Positions 13,251 through 26,210 of a stretch of 64,000 nt of DNA are shown in pieces (position 1 is the first letter of the stretch; every line of letters begins with the position of its first letter). The position numbers and the translations under genes were made by a program. Source of the stretch: Tubulanus polymorphus (Eukaryota; Nemertea; Palaeonemertea; Tubulaniformes; Tubulanidae); contig NC_134033.1 of the NCBI RefSeq assembly GCF_964204645.1, positions 13,890,155 to 13,954,154 on the forward strand. The letters run 5' to 3'. The notes under the pieces were generated by a model. That model ran no database searches, had not been told where the DNA came from, and saw nothing but the letters and a program-made list of their open reading frames with translations.

Positions 13251-15119
13251 TAGTTATTCTATAAAAGGGCTGTGTTTTTGTTCGTTTATACGAGAAGCTA
13301 GCAAGATGCTCATCACTCAGTGTCTGTTTGTAAAGGCGATCCACATTACACCTGGAATCCTCGTTTGGACAAGATCAACTAAAATGGTGACAAATGAGGG
13401 AACATCCAAAGTCCAACATCGAAACAATATCAAAGAGAGCTGAATAGGCTATCCTTTCCAAAATTTTAAGGAAACATATTCATCGTCAAAATATAATTTT
13501 TACACTATCATATCCGGACGGTAGTTCGAACGAACCCCGGCTTTTTGAATTTTCAAACGTCGACGAACGTCGGCACATGGTCTGCATTAATTGCTAAATT
13601 AGCAAAATAAAATCGATCCATGCAAAGTTAATGGGAGCTTATCGGCCTCAGATTGCACCAGAATGCGCCTGCTTGCACGAAATTTCCAAAAAAACTTCTG
13701 TGGGAGGACCCCCAGGCCCCCTCCATTCCTAAAGACGAGACCCCCCAAAAAATCCTGGGGACGCCATGGAAAACGAATGTTGGTTTGGCATTACACTATA
13801 GTTAACTCCGATGGGCTCGTAACTCTGGGAACCGGTGATTTCTGAGACCTGCGCGAGATTCTCGGCCCCTGCCAGGATTCGACCTCGATTGAAACTCGAT
13901 ACCGACATTGTACATTTTGACAGCGCGGTTATCTGAGACACAATCAATATCAATATCAATATCAAAATGGCGTGCCGCGAAAAGCAAAAACCTCGCCTAA
14001 TTTCGAACAAAGGCAGCCTCCTTTAAGACCCCAGAAATCAGTATTTCAATATTCGGTAAGTATTCTTAACATTAGTTAAAATGGTGAAAAATATTTCATC
14101 CTAGATATTACGGGTAATCGATATTTCAGAGGTGAATCTAGGCGCACATGGTGAAAATCAGTCAAGCAAGACAAGTTGAAAAACTAAAAAGGGCTAATGA
14201 TGACTAATGACACTGACCAGGGCGGATCCAGGAATACGGGTCCCAAAACCTCAAGAGCTGATCACAGTCATCTAACTGATATTTCTAGACCATGGGCTTG
14301 GGTCTTGCTGTGTTGTGGGCCTGATATGTTCTTATATATATATATATGATTCTTCAGTGAATTAGTTATGCCTTTTTTAATGAATTTATTCTGTTTTTAT
14401 GCAGTATCAATTTTAATACTTTCTGTTTTCATTTGTAGATGTGTTAATAAACCATTTTATAAAGAATTGACATAAAAAACAGTGAAAACGGTGTAAGTTA
14501 ATTTCATCTTATAAATGTTTTCATCGGTTTCAGAAACGGATAATATTCATTTATTCATGTATCTTCATTACTTTCTTTTGTTTGATGTTGAACTCTGGAG
14601 GCAAAACCTAAATTATGCACTACAGATTGCAGCGAACAAGTTAATTCGTAAGTTTGAATTTTGAATTTGATAATTCCGCAGTTGTCTAAGGAAAGAAAAC
14701 AATCTTTGATTTGTCTATCATAGGTATCACTACAAAGAGAACTCGGATTCAGTACAGGACAACAAGGAATCAATGCTTTACAAATAAAAGACTTTCTTGG
14801 AATCAGCACAACTAGGAATCAGTGCTTTTCGTTAGATTCAATGCAGGACAAGGAATCAGTACTTTACGATCTGACTTTCTTAGATTCTGCGCAGGACATC
14901 AGGAATCACTGTTTTACAATAAGACCCTTGGATTCTGCACAGGACATCAGGATTCACTGAATGGAATTCAAGATAAGTTACATTTATCTCTTATTTATCG
15001 GTTGTTAATATGATTTAAAGGGACCAGTTTTATAGTGTATGTCATGAACCATGTTTTGAAAAACCTGGGCTTTGGGCTAAATTGTGATCAACTTAAATGT
15101 TATTTCTAATCAATATGAA
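13251..15119. other. Intergenic sequence without a recognisable gene
   Basis: No gene seen. It holds an (AATATC)n run near 13944-13966 next to a minus-strand GGTCGAATCCTGG B-box-like motif near 13875-13890 (possible SINE), and a cluster of short CAGGACATCAGGAATCACT direct repeats at about 14750-14960. Confidence 0.5.
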
Positions 15120-15390
15120 ACTGGTCCCTGAAAGTCAATAACACAACTGTTATCAATCATGTTCCTTCGTCACAATCAGGTGTATCCACAATTTTGCTGT
15201 ATATTATACTGCTGTAGATTCCGGACTAATTGAACAGTTATAGATACATGTAACACTGTGTACAGATACAGAGTACAGATTACTGCATTACTTCATCCTG
15301 TGATTGAACAGTGATTTGTTCTCTCATCTTCACTATTCCCATCTGTCTAACTGAAACATTGTAACACTTCAACTCGTCTAACCGCGGGGT
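15120..15390. repeat. Left arm of a large inverted repeat
   Basis: This stretch reads as the reverse complement of 20376-20640. Shared landmarks include GACACAACTGTTATC-like, TAGATACATGTAACACTGTG, GAGTACAGATTACTGCATTA and CACTTCAACTCGTCTAACC. The arms enclose about 5 kb. Similarity fades outside about 15120. Confidence 0.85.
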
Positions 15391-15790
15391 TCGGGGAGGG
15401 TGGGTAGGGTTGGGGGGAGGGCAGGGGTATAGGGAGGGTGGGAGGGATGGGGTGAGGGAGGGTGGGAGGGATGGGGTCTGGGAGGGGGGAGGGATGGGGT
15501 CTGGGAGGGTGGGAGGGATGGGGTCTGGGAGGGGGGAGGTATGGGGCCTGGGAGGGCGGGAGGGTGTAGGGATGGGCTGGGGAGGATGGGTGGTGGTAGG
15601 ACTTTGGAGGGAGGGGGTGATGGGTCTAGGTGGGTGATGGTAGTGTAGGGTGTAGGTGGGTGGGGGTTTAGGCTATAGGTGGGTGGGGGTTTAGGCTATA
15701 GGTGGGTGGGGGTTTAGGGTATAGGTGGGGGGTGGTGAAGGGTTTAGGTGGGGGGTGGTGAAGGGTTTAGGTGGGTGGTAGTGTTCTGTC
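15391..15790. repeat. G-rich minisatellite next to the left inverted arm
   Basis: Tandem degenerate units of GGGAGGGATGGGGTCTGGGA, then GGTGGGTGGGGGTTTAGGCTATA, all with G on the + strand. Dense G3+ runs with short loops make G-quadruplex formation plausible. Apparent ORFs here are repeat artefacts. Confidence 0.85.
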
Positions 15791-15984
15791 TGTAGGTACA
15801 GGTTTAGTCGTAGTAGTTATTTTTAGTCTTTAGTCAGGATATTTCAGAAAATGTGTCCCATTTTTATTGTATTCTAATAACCAATAGGATTAGTATAAAA
15901 CACCTTTACTTGAACATGTTGACAATTTTACAGTTGTTACGCATACGACAAGTTGTATAACCACGAGTGGATTAGTTCTATTAG

Positions 15985-16047
15985 TTTTACTGGTTTATAG
16001 CGCGATTGCTGTCTATGAGACCCGGGTTCGATCCCCGGTGAGTGCGC
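15985..16047 (+). repeat. tRNA-related SINE head or tRNA pseudogene
   Basis: A perfect T-arm (CCGGG, loop TTCGATC, CCCGG at 16022-16038) follows a box-A-like GGTTTATAGCGCGATTG. The 3' side continues TGAGTGC, but no complementary acceptor strand is found about 72 bases upstream, so it is not an intact tRNA gene. Confidence 0.5.
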
Positions 16048-18460
16048 ATAATTTCACTGTCGAAACTTCTCTTAAAATCGTTAAGAGTTGATGATTGCCT
16101 CTGATTTTTGAACGGGCACTTGTCAATTTTTTAGAGCCGTTATTCAAGTTTGGGCACGAATGAGTAATTTACTCGAATGATTAGAAACTTAACGATCGAA
16201 ATGTAGCTTAATGAGCGATTCAATTGATTATTTACGTAATGATTACTCTTGAAAGCTGTTGGCGTACTGTACTGCTCCTTTTTGAATACGTTGCCAGCAG
16301 AAAGTTCTGTTTTACTTTCTTCTGTGCTCCTTTGAATATCATTCGAAATACTGACTGTAGTTAAAGGAGGAGGACTTTTTTCCAGATGCAGTCCAATTTC
16401 AGCGGCGGTTCAGGAGGCCACGTGGGTGCGTGTTCCCTTTTTTTGACTGAAAAATAAACAATTGATTTAATGTCGAACTACTATCTCATCATAAATTCAT
16501 TTACGATTAATAAAAAGTTTTTCCGATTTCATGTCGAATTGTTATCACGACATAAATTCGATATTTTTTCTCGTTTTTCGTAAGTTATTCTATGACGATA
16601 TAACAGGCGCGTTTATACGACGAAATTTAGACACCGGACCAAGCGTTCACTAATCATAAATGAATTTATATCGAGATATATCTCAACTGAAAATAAAATC
16701 GTTATTTCTCATAAATGATCCCCAGGATGCTTCGATAGTAATCGCTTTTATCAATTTTCAGATTTTCATTTGCCTTCGACAGTACGCGGCTTTGATATCA
16801 CTTTTTGAAGATCGATTAATATCCTTAGTAGTTCGTTATCCTATTGTTTTCACAAAAGGGGACACATTTTCTGAAATAAACTGTACAATTTATAGGTGGT
16901 ACAATGATGACTCGGATTGACAAAGACACAGACTGACTATTGCTCTATGGTATATCTAGCAACATTTATTCTATTGACATCAGTATATTTCAAGCTATGA
17001 CTTCTGGTTTTCTGAACAGAATTATTTAAAGGCACTTCGAACTGATTATACTTACCGGTATATCAGGAAATATTTTTGAACCAGATGTAGTTTTACCTTG
17101 AGTTTTCACAGTAGCCTCTTCCCACCGTTAGTAGTTCGCTTCGATAAAGCACATTTATACATCTTGGTTACGGATCTTAGAATATAGCTGTAAAGCAGCG
17201 ATAACGGGTTTCTGCCTCGCTGGATTAGATTTCGCAGATTGGTACAAAGGTTTCGTCGAAATCCGTTTATAAGAACGAACGGCTCTTTTAAGAGCGCCAC
17301 CTAGGGTCCACATACTGGAAGCACAATTATACATCTTAGTACGGATCTAAGATTACGTATTTCTGTGATGAGAATTGTTTAAGATCTTAGTGATTTATTT
17401 GTTTGAAATGCGTCAATCTTTTTTTTGTTAACTCCGTTTTGATGTAATTGCGTAATGTTGTAATTAATTGTAAATACTGTTTTTTCCTTCATAGAAATGT
17501 TTGGAGTGTAATCGATATTCGTAATCGTCGATAACAATACAATCCAATATATATTTATTGCTTTACGAGCGGGCTTTCGGACGTCCCTGCTCCTCAACTC
17601 GGCTCCACAAACAATGTATATTTCTCATTCATGAAGATGAATATTAGATAATATAGTCGAAACGCAGGATAAACTGCACAAGCACAATTAGGAAACATTT
17701 TCAGACTTAATATTATTTATTCGTTTTTCGTAGTTTTTCATTGTGGGATTCTCTACGTGTTTTAGCGATGGTTATTTTTTTTTCTCTTCATGACAGTCAG
17801 ATTGATTTGCCATTTTTCACGATCATATCAGTTTATAGGCCTATGGAAGTTATTTCATCTTCCGCAGTTAGAAGTATTAGAAATTTTATTAGGGCTCCAA
17901 TTTGTCTAGTTTATATGACGTAGCTCTTAGACATTGAATCGATGCATCCAGACTCTAATTAGTTCCTTATTTTTGACATTATTAATTATAGTAAAGATTA
18001 TGAACCCGTATAGGGTATAATCTTGAAGCGGGCCGCACACAAGCGTTAAACCCGAAACAACTACGCCGCAAGGCAATTTATCAGCGACATTGACGCCGAA
18101 AACTTTTTCCGCGCACTAGCAACAACAACAACGCAGCATCATGCGCTGCATCTGTCACTATTGAAGATCAAGTGGCCAATTAATCGATGATATGATCGCG
18201 ACGCATGCGCGTTGAAACTCTACGGCACTGACCCGCACACTAGGTGATTTTGATGCTGGCATACTTGTTGCGGCGACTTTGATGCTAGTGTTAAGCTTTA
18301 TACATGTGATCATTCGGGTGACCATGTCTGATCAATCCAAACATAGTCAGTTTTCAAAACATGCAACGCTCAATTTCGTGTGTTCGTTCAGCAGTGACCA
18401 TTTAATGGCTAAAAACTGCTCCACATGTAATGAATAAAAATTCTGAGTTAGGTTCCACCT
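16048..18460. other. AT-rich spacer inside the inverted-repeat structure
   Basis: No gene or known repeat could be supported. A direct repeat of TTATACATCTTRGTACGGATCT occurs near 17154 and 17328. The sequence at 17640-17760 carries the TAGTCGAAACG and TTGTGGGATTCTCTACG motifs of the foldback family seen at 42461-42655. Confidence 0.4.
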
Positions 18461-18966
18461 TTGTATAGTAACTGAACCCGGACCATGAACCAAACGTAGC
18501 ATCTATGCTTATCAAACCTGGCCTATGAAACTCGCCTTCAACAAGGGCCAAGAGCCAAATTGATTCTTAAATTATCAAACCAAAGCCATGAGCTAGATTT
18601 TCCCCTCTGCGGTCACCAAATCAGAACCATGGCCCAAACTCTGCCTCTTTGGTTACCAAACCTGGGCCGTGTACCATGATTTACGTGGATTGTTAATGTT
18701 AAAATCATTTGTATACGATATTTTATACCAGCGCTGCTGCTGCTACTACTGGTTTTATTGGCAGCTGCGAGGGATTCTCTAAATCAACAAACATGTTACC
18801 GTCACTGATTTCTTGCTGCTTGTCTCTACGAGCCATATAAATGTGACATATAAATTTGATCCCAGTAGGAACTGATAAATATGATAAAATGAGAAAAGCC
18901 AATAAGAAAAAGCCATATGAAAAGAAAAAAATGGAGCGAATGTAAATGCATGAAATGCTGATATGA

Positions 18967-19157
18967 AGAGTGGTGTCTAATAACAATTCGGAGGTTTAGT
19001 GTCCGGCTGGCCTAGATGGCGGGCAGGGGTCTATTCCTACCTCGACTCAAAACCACTGAGAAGAATATTAAGAGTGGGGTCCGAGAGCAATTCGAAGGTT
19101 TAGTGTCCTGCACGCTTAGAGGGCGGGCAGGGGTCTATTCCTACCTCGACTCAAAAA
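18967..19157. repeat. Two-copy direct repeat, about 105 bp
   Basis: Two adjacent copies start near 18967 and 19072 and share AAGAGTGG, AGCAATTCG-like, GGTTTAGTGTCC and GGGCAGGGGTCTATTCCTAC. No coding potential. Confidence 0.75.
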
Positions 19158-19875
19158 AATTCACTATGTCGAAACGAAAAAAAGAGTGAAAAAGAAAAAA
19201 TGAGAAAAAATGGCAAATGATAAAATATGGCTGGAATTGTATTTGTTCCTCTGGGTTCAAGTGTAACTTAAAAAGACAACGAAACAATTGTTTTGTAGTT
19301 TATAAGCATTGATTGATAAATCTTATGAATAGGATTCCATAAACAACTTGCTCATATGAAGCCTGTAGTAGTAGTAGTAGTATAGTTGAGTATAGAAATG
19401 TCTTATCTGACTATCAACTGTCATTGGTCCAAAAGAGAATGATGACATGTTGAATTCGTGAAGCAACGTACATGTGTAGAGGTTTGGTCTGGTTCCGGTG
19501 AACCCTCCATACTTCCCTCCCTTACAACAATGTTAGTGTAGTTTCGCAGGTTTGGTTTGGTAATTTAGAAATGGACACCTCTACAACTGAATCTCGCTCC
19601 ATTTGAGTTTGAGTTTGGTTCAGGGCTCCGGTTTGGTGACCGATTGATAAAGGATTCATCTATAGAAATGAGGCCTTGTGATTTTCAACACTGTGATTAT
19701 TTTGTGAACTTGGTATTTGATCATTTGAATTCCTCCATCTCTTGAGTCTTGTGAATGATGCAATCGATTAAGCATTTCTATTTGTTAATTCAATTGATAT
19801 GATCGTGAAAAATGGCAAATCCTTTCTGATGAATTGTAGAGATGAGTGATGTCATAGGAAGAGACGAAAGAGTTG

Positions 19876-20375
19876 AGGACTCGATGGGTGGGCATTGAGG
19901 GAGGGCTAGGTGGGTGGGCATTGAGGGAGGGCTAGGTGGGTGGGCCTTGAGGGAGGCTAGGTGGGTGGGCATTGAGGGAGGCTAGGTGGGTGGGCATTGA
20001 GGGAGGCTAGGTGGGTGGGCATTGAGGGAGGCTAGGTGGGTGGGCATTGAGGGAGGGCTTGGTGGGTGGGCATTGAGGGAGGGTTGTTGGGAGGGAGGGA
20101 GGGTTGGGGTCTGGGAGGGAGGGCGGGAGGGAAGGGGTCTGGGAGGGCGGGAGGGAAGGGGTCTGGGAGGGCGGGAGGGAAGGGGTCTGGGAGGGCGGGA
20201 GGGAAGGGGTCTGGGAGGGCGGGAGGGAAGGGGTCTGGGAGGGGGGAGGGATGGGATCTGGGAGGGCGGGAGGGAAGGGGTCTGGGAGGGTGGGGAGGGA
20301 TGGGGTCTGGGAGGGTGGGAGGGAAGGGGTCTGGGAGGGGGGAGGGAAGGGGTCTGGGAGGGTCGGGACGGGAGG
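19876..20375. repeat. G-rich minisatellite next to the right inverted arm
   Basis: About eight copies of a GGTGGGTGGGCATTGAGGGA unit (19885-20085) are followed by copies of GGGAGGGAAGGGGTCTGGGA (20100-20365). The G-rich strand is again +, the same orientation as the left array, although the arms outside the arrays are inverted. Confidence 0.88.
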
Positions 20376-20640
20376 TTAGACGAGTTGAAGTGTTACAATG
20401 TTTCAGTTAGACGGATGAGAATAGTGAAGATGAGAGAACAAATCACTGTTCAATCACAGGATGAAGTAATGCAGTAATCTGTACTCTGTATCTGTACACA
20501 GTGTTACATGTATCTATAACTGTTCAATTAGTCCGGAATCTACAGCAGTATAAAATACAGCAAAATTGTGAACACACCTGATTGTGACGAAGGAACATGA
20601 GTGATAACAGTTGTGTTATTGACACTAGAAACCAATTTCT
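20376..20640. repeat. Right arm of a large inverted repeat
   Basis: Reverse complement of 15120-15390, starting GGTTAGACGAGTTGAAGTG directly after the G-rich array and running to AACAGTTGTGTTATTGACA. Only scattered mismatches and small indels were seen, so the duplication looks recent or maintained by conversion. Confidence 0.85.
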
Positions 20641-21109
20641 GATTGATTGAAAACTTTGAGATGTTACTTGTCATTGATTATTGTTTCTTTTTCTTTTCAG
20701 AATGAAATAAACGCAGTAGGATCTACTATCTACAAGTTACCGGTAACTTCAAAGTTTATGATGAATTTCACTACAGAATTCTTCAGAGTATCTGTTGATG
20801 ATTTGAATTATTTTCGAACTAAAAACTGCTGTTTTAATCTCATCTGCTGTTTTACTCTTATTTCAGAAACTCATAGCACCAGCTGCAGGTAAAACCTGTT
20901 TGGAAATATATCAATATTCATCCATCTGTCTATTTTTCATATCACAGCAGAGAGGTGAGTTTTCAATCATTTTGAATCCTGAAGTTGAAATTATCAACGT
21001 CTTATATGTTTTTCATACATATTTTCAGGGGACAGAGTGATGGAGGTTTTACCGCCCAACAGCCGACTTCAAATACCGTTAGCTTAAAAACATTGAGGAA
21101 AATGGTGAG

Positions 21110-24100
21110 ATATGGTTTGAAACTGTTCTTATTTCATAACAACTTATGGTAATGTATGTTCCTCTACAACATTTGTATCTTAGGGGCCAAAATAAATCTG
21201 CAAACAGTAAACATTGCGTTCTACAAATCAAGTCAGAAGTGGTGAATTTTCGATTTATTGCAGTAATTTGTGTTATTATATGCAAGTAATTTTCTCCACA
21301 CAATTCAACCTGGTTCGTGCTTATTTACAGCTGTATGCTTCAATTACGGTATCTATGTTTTAATTTTTCCAGGAAATCAGCGCTCTTAACTTTATGACAT
21401 TATGGCTCTTGGAAGTGAAATCCTGCTAGAAATGGAAATAGTCTGCATGGTCAAAATGGTACTAAACTAATCCGAGTTTTTCACCACTCCACTGTGCTCT
21501 AATTTGTTGATAACCTAGCAATATATTATTCTATACAGTATTTTTATGTGTCATTCTCTCAAAAGTTTTGTAAGAAGTGCTGCTGCTGCATCCCCTATCA
21601 AAATCTCCTCGGGAAATATTGTGGACAATTCGCTACAATAATCAAAACAGGTAAGAAAAATAGTAATTTTCAGGAAAGCAAACATATTATGTGATGTTTC
21701 TTTATTTCACTGATCAACTTTCTCTTGGCAGAATAAAGTTCATCACCAGAATTTACAGCTCATAAAACCTGGTTCACCTCAGATCCTCCATGCATCCTGA
21801 TAATTCTGCAATGAACTGAGACGAAAGCTATGAGCTTCAATCTGAAACAGCACTCAGTTAAGGTGAATTTTCAATCACTTCTATCCTGGTAAAAGTTGAA
21901 ATTATGAAGTCAAAATTATGCAACTTTTGTTATTTAGGGGCCTAAATAAAACTGAAACCTCAGAAAAATCTGCAAACGGTAGACATTGCATTCTACAAAT
22001 CAAAAACAAGTCAGAAGTGGTGAGTTAATTTCAATTGATTAGTGTAATTTGTGGTGATTTATCAGTTATAAACTTTATTTTCCATTTTTCATCCAGTTTT
22101 GATAGATATATCTTCAAATCAAGTCAGGAAAATGTTTTCGGATTTTGATTGGTCAATGTCAGCAGATAGGTATCAATGCTTTTCAAACATTAGAGTACAT
22201 TCTACTAGCTACCATCAGACTCCTGAGAAATCTGGATACCCTTAACACATTGTGATAAACTACAATACTCTCAAACCTGGTGGGTTCTCAGTCAATAGAA
22301 CACAAACATGCTGCATTTTCTATTTATGTCACTGATTATTTTCTGGTATAATTTTTCTCTTTCCAGAATGCAATACACCCATCACAAATTGCACTGGAAA
22401 AATGTAAAATATTCACCTTCAAATAATGAAGAAGCTCGTTGCTGAAGCTGCTATTATTTTTGATGAGCAACTAAGTAATTTTCTCTACACAATTCAACCT
22501 GGTACACTATACAACTGTACAGTTCAATCATATACGTATTTATTTTTTTCAGGAAATCATCGGTGCTCTTAACTTTATGACATTATAGCTCTTGGAAGTG
22601 AAATCCTGCAGTCTGCATGGTCAAAAGGCACTAAAACTAATCCGATACAAGTCTAGAAATGGTGAGTTTTGCTCTAATTTGTTAATTACCTAGCAATATA
22701 TTATTCTATACAGTATTTTTATGTGTCAATCTCTCAAAAGCTTTGTAAGAAGTGCTGCTGCTGCATCCCCTATCAAAATCTCCTCCTCGGGAAATATCGT
22801 GGACAATTTGCTACAATAATCAAAACAGGTAAGAAAAAAAGTAATTTTCAGGAAAGCAGACATATTATGTGATGTTTCTTTATTTCACTGATCAACTTTC
22901 TCTTGGCAGAATAAAGTTCATCACCAGAATTTACAGCTCATAAAACCTGGTTCACCTCAGATCCTCCATGCATCCCGATAATTCTGCAATGAACTGAGAC
23001 GAAAGCTATGAGCTTCAATCTGAAACAGCACTCAGTTAAGGTGAATTTTCACTTCTATCTTGGTAAAAGTTGAAATTATGAAGTCAAAATTATGCAAATT
23101 TTGTAATTTAGGGGCCTAAATAAAACTGAAACGTCAGAAAAATCTGCAAACGGTAGACATTGCGTTCTACAAATCAAAAACATGTCAGAAGTGGTGAGTT
23201 AATTTCAATTGATTGGTGTAATTTGTGGTGATTTATCAGTTATAACTTAATTTACCATTTTTCATCCAGTTTTGATAGATATATCTTCAAATCAAGTCAG
23301 GAAAATGTTTTTGGATTTTGATTGGTCAAATGTCAGCCAATAGGTATCAATGCTTTTCAAACATTTTATTTCAGATTACATTCAGCTACCATCAAACTCC
23401 TATGAAATCTGGATACCCTCAACACATTGTGATAAACTACGATACTCTCAAACCTGGTGGGTTCTCAGTCAATAGAACACAAACATGCTGCATTTACTAT
23501 TTTTGTCACTAATTATTTTCTGGTATAATTTTTCTCTTTCCAGAATGCGATGCACCCATCACAGATTGCACTGGAAAAATGTAAAATATTCACCTTCAAA
23601 TAATGAAGAAGCTCGTTGCTGAAGCTGCTATTATTTCTGATGAGAAACTAAGTTGTTTTCTCTACACAATTCAACCTGGTACACTATACAGCTGTACAGT
23701 TCAATCATGTATGTATTTATTTTTTTTTCAGGAAATCATCGGTGCTCTTAACTTTATGACATTATAGCTCTTTGAAGTGAAATCCTGCTGTCTGCATGGT
23801 CAAAAGGCACTAAAACTAATCCGATACAAGTCTCTGTAAATGGTGAGTTTTGCTCTAGTTTGTTAATTACCTAGCAATATATTATTCTATACAGTATTTT
23901 TATGTGTCATTCTCTCAAAAGTTTTGTAAAAAGTGCTGCTGCTGCATCCCCTATCAAAATCTCCTCCTCGGGAAATATCGTGGACAATACGCTTCAATAA
24001 TCAAAACAGGTAAAAAAAGTAATTTTCAGAATACCGGTAGCAGACATACATGTGATGTATCTTTATTTCACTAATCAATTTTCTCTTGACAGAATAAAGT

Positions 24101-25010
24101 TCATCACTAGAATTTACAGCAAGATCTGGTTCAAAGTTCACCTCGAACTGCATATTGCTAGATCCTCCTCACACGTAGCCTTACAATTCTGCAAACGTGA
24201 GACGAAAGCTGTGAGCTTCAATCTGAAACAGATCTTATTTCATAACAACTTAACTGACAATTACTAACATTAATATATTTTTAGTTTAGGAGCCGAAATA
24301 AGCGGAACCATTGACAGAATCTGTGAACGCTAAATACTAGGAATTCACTGATGATTTGTAAATGATGGACATTGATTTAGACCCTCGAAACAAGCACCGG
24401 TAAATATCTCTGCAGATTTCAATCTCTATAAAACTTGCTGCTGTTTGACTGAATGTATGAAGTCTTTTCCTGTTAAAAAGCTTTGTCTTTTATGACCATC
24501 CAGTTCAACACATAGAATGAGTAACTTCTGAGCGAGAAACAGTCGAGAATTTGAAATCATTCCACCAGAATTAAATGGTGGGTCAGAAATCTGCATACAC
24601 TCGACGGATTGTGATGAACTACTCAAAATCCTGGTGGGTTTTCTGTTAATCCAACACGATTATGCTGCAGTTTCTATTTATTTCACTAATTATTTTCTTT
24701 CATAATTTTTCTCCTTCCAGAATGCGATGCACCAGACACGAATTGCAGCTGGAGAAATTGAGACTATTCACCTTCTAATCATGAAGAAGTTCGTCGTTGC
24801 TGAAGTTGCTATTATTTCTATAAGAAACCAAGTAATTTTCTCTACATGATTCAACCTGGTTCTCGCTTGTTATGAAACCTTGCGGTTCAATGATATGTAA
24901 ATTCCTTTTATTTTCAGTAAATCATCAGTGCTCTTAACTTTATGACATTATGGCTCTTTGAAGTGAAATCCTGGTAGAAATTGAAATGGTCAAAATGGGT
25001 ACAACACTTA
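21110..25010 (+). repeat. Tandem array of about 1.18-kb non-coding units with splice-like borders
   Basis: The marker GCTCTTAACTTTATGACATTA recurs in four copies near 21385, 22567, 23745 and 24930, giving a period of about 1,180 bases. The first copy is preceded by a shortened unit and the last is diverged. Each unit repeats blocks with intron-like borders: TTTTTTCAG then GAAATCATCGGTGC; a block ending AATAATCAAAACAG then GTAAGAAA; TCTCTTGGCAG then AATAAAGTTCATCACC, ending CAGTTAAG then GTGAATTTT. Frames are interrupted by stops in every copy. It may be a spliced long non-coding RNA gene with duplicated exons, or a complex satellite. The + orientation is inferred from the splice-like signals. 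Confidence 0.7.
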
Positions 25011-25189
25011 GAAGACTGCCTTGGTGAATTCCAGCCTCAGAAACTTGAGCTTGAACTTATCAGATAAACACAAGTTAGAAAATGGTTGGTTTTCTAATAG
25101 TATTTAGCCCCAATTTCTGACTGCTAGAATCTTGTAAATAATGTAAATACGATGCTAATTGTTCTAATAGTGTGATTTTTTTGCAGCAT

Positions 25190-25571
25190 GAAATTTGTCC
25201 GATGGAACACTATGAAAGTTGATCAGATTGATTGAATAATGGCGTGTTGAATTGTTAAGAACTATATGGTGGACGAAGTGGGGACCAATACGCCATTTGA
25301 CAAGGAAACGGACCAATACGCCATCTACCTTGAGATTGATAAACTGCCGCTTACTTCAGACGTCTGCAATTTCTAAAGTTTTAAGCCAAATGAAAATGTT
25401 TATATTGTACCAGCCAGTACGGACCGGACCAACTGTTGTCCTGTTTGTGGTGGTTCCATTGACTGGAAATCATGTTTCCATAAAAACAATGGAGTCTTAT
25501 CCCCTGATTCGTCTCACAATGCTGTGGCATCATTTTTGCTGTAGAATAGCCTGTTCACTAACTCAAGCATA
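25190..25571 (+). pseudogene. Degenerate coding-like stretch of unknown family
   Basis: One frame reads from ATG at 25265 through MVDEVGTNTPFDKETDQYAI to a TAA at about 25375. It then continues in the same frame through VYIVPASTDRTNCCPVCGG and SCFHKNNGV to a TAG near 25547. The amino-acid composition and the Cys pairs (CCPVCGG) look coding, but one in-frame stop divides it. I do not recognise the family; a transposon-derived ORF remnant is as likely as a broken host gene. Confidence 0.3.
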
Positions 25572-25873
25572 GAGAACAGACGATTTAAACCTGCTATATA
25601 CAAATTTAAGAGATTATACACGTAACTTATTTATCAAGAATCAGAATCAGAATAAACTTAAATGAATGAAGAAATAACTTGAACAACCTATGCACATAAT
25701 CACAAAGCCTCTTAACCTAATTAAGCACTTAACACCCTCACTCTACTTTTTCAATTAACTTTTTCTTTTTTCCTCCTGTTTTGGTTATTTCTTCACACCT
25801 GATGATGGTCTCTAGGCAGACTCCAAAACGTTGTCTTTTAATTCTTTTAAATTTGTATATAGTGGGGTTTTTA

Positions 25874-26083
25874 GGCTAAACAAAAATGATACCTTGTTTC
25901 TCCGCAGCGGCCGGGTCATTTTTGTAAAATTTGTAAACAGTTCATTTCTATAGCGGCCGGGTCTGTTATGGTAAAATTGATCACGATTTAAAAAAAAGTA
26001 ATGTATAGGGTAGATAGGCGGCCGGCCGGGTCAACATTTAAGCTCAGCAGAGCTGAGAAACAAGGTATCAATTTTTTTTAGCC
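25874..26083. mobile_element. MITE with TTA target duplication, copy 1 (PIF/Harbinger-like)
   Basis: Ends GGCTAAACAAAAATGATACC and, inverted, GGTATCAATTTTTTTTAGCC form terminal inverted repeats of about 28 bp that include CTTGTTTCTC. The element is flanked by TTA at 25871-25873 and 26084-26086. The interior has three GGCCGGGTC motifs. A TTA duplication is typical of PIF/Harbinger-derived MITEs. It is almost identical to 38363-38583. Confidence 0.88.
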
Positions 26084-26210
26084 TTATCTTATTTTTATTT
26101 AAGGGCATGAGATATTTTACACACCATGTAATTGCATTAGTTTGTAATTGTTTCTACCTCAGAACCCAGTTCCAAGCTGATCTGGGCACGTATGTATAGA
26201 CCGTATAATA

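Noticed and set aside
16022-16045. A functional tRNA gene
   Set aside because: Only the T-arm and part of a D-arm are intact; no acceptor stem partner is found upstream.
16660-16920. An 86-codon ORF
   Set aside because: No domain, no splice context and biased AT-rich composition; likely chance.
20022-20477. Gly-rich open frames of 91-151 codons on the + strand
   Set aside because: They are translations of the G-rich minisatellite in several frames at once and carry no independent coding signal.
25803-25840. A confirmed hammerhead ribozyme at this locus
   Set aside because: The core reads CAAAAC where GAAAC is needed and stem II is imperfect; kept only as part of a family-level observation.
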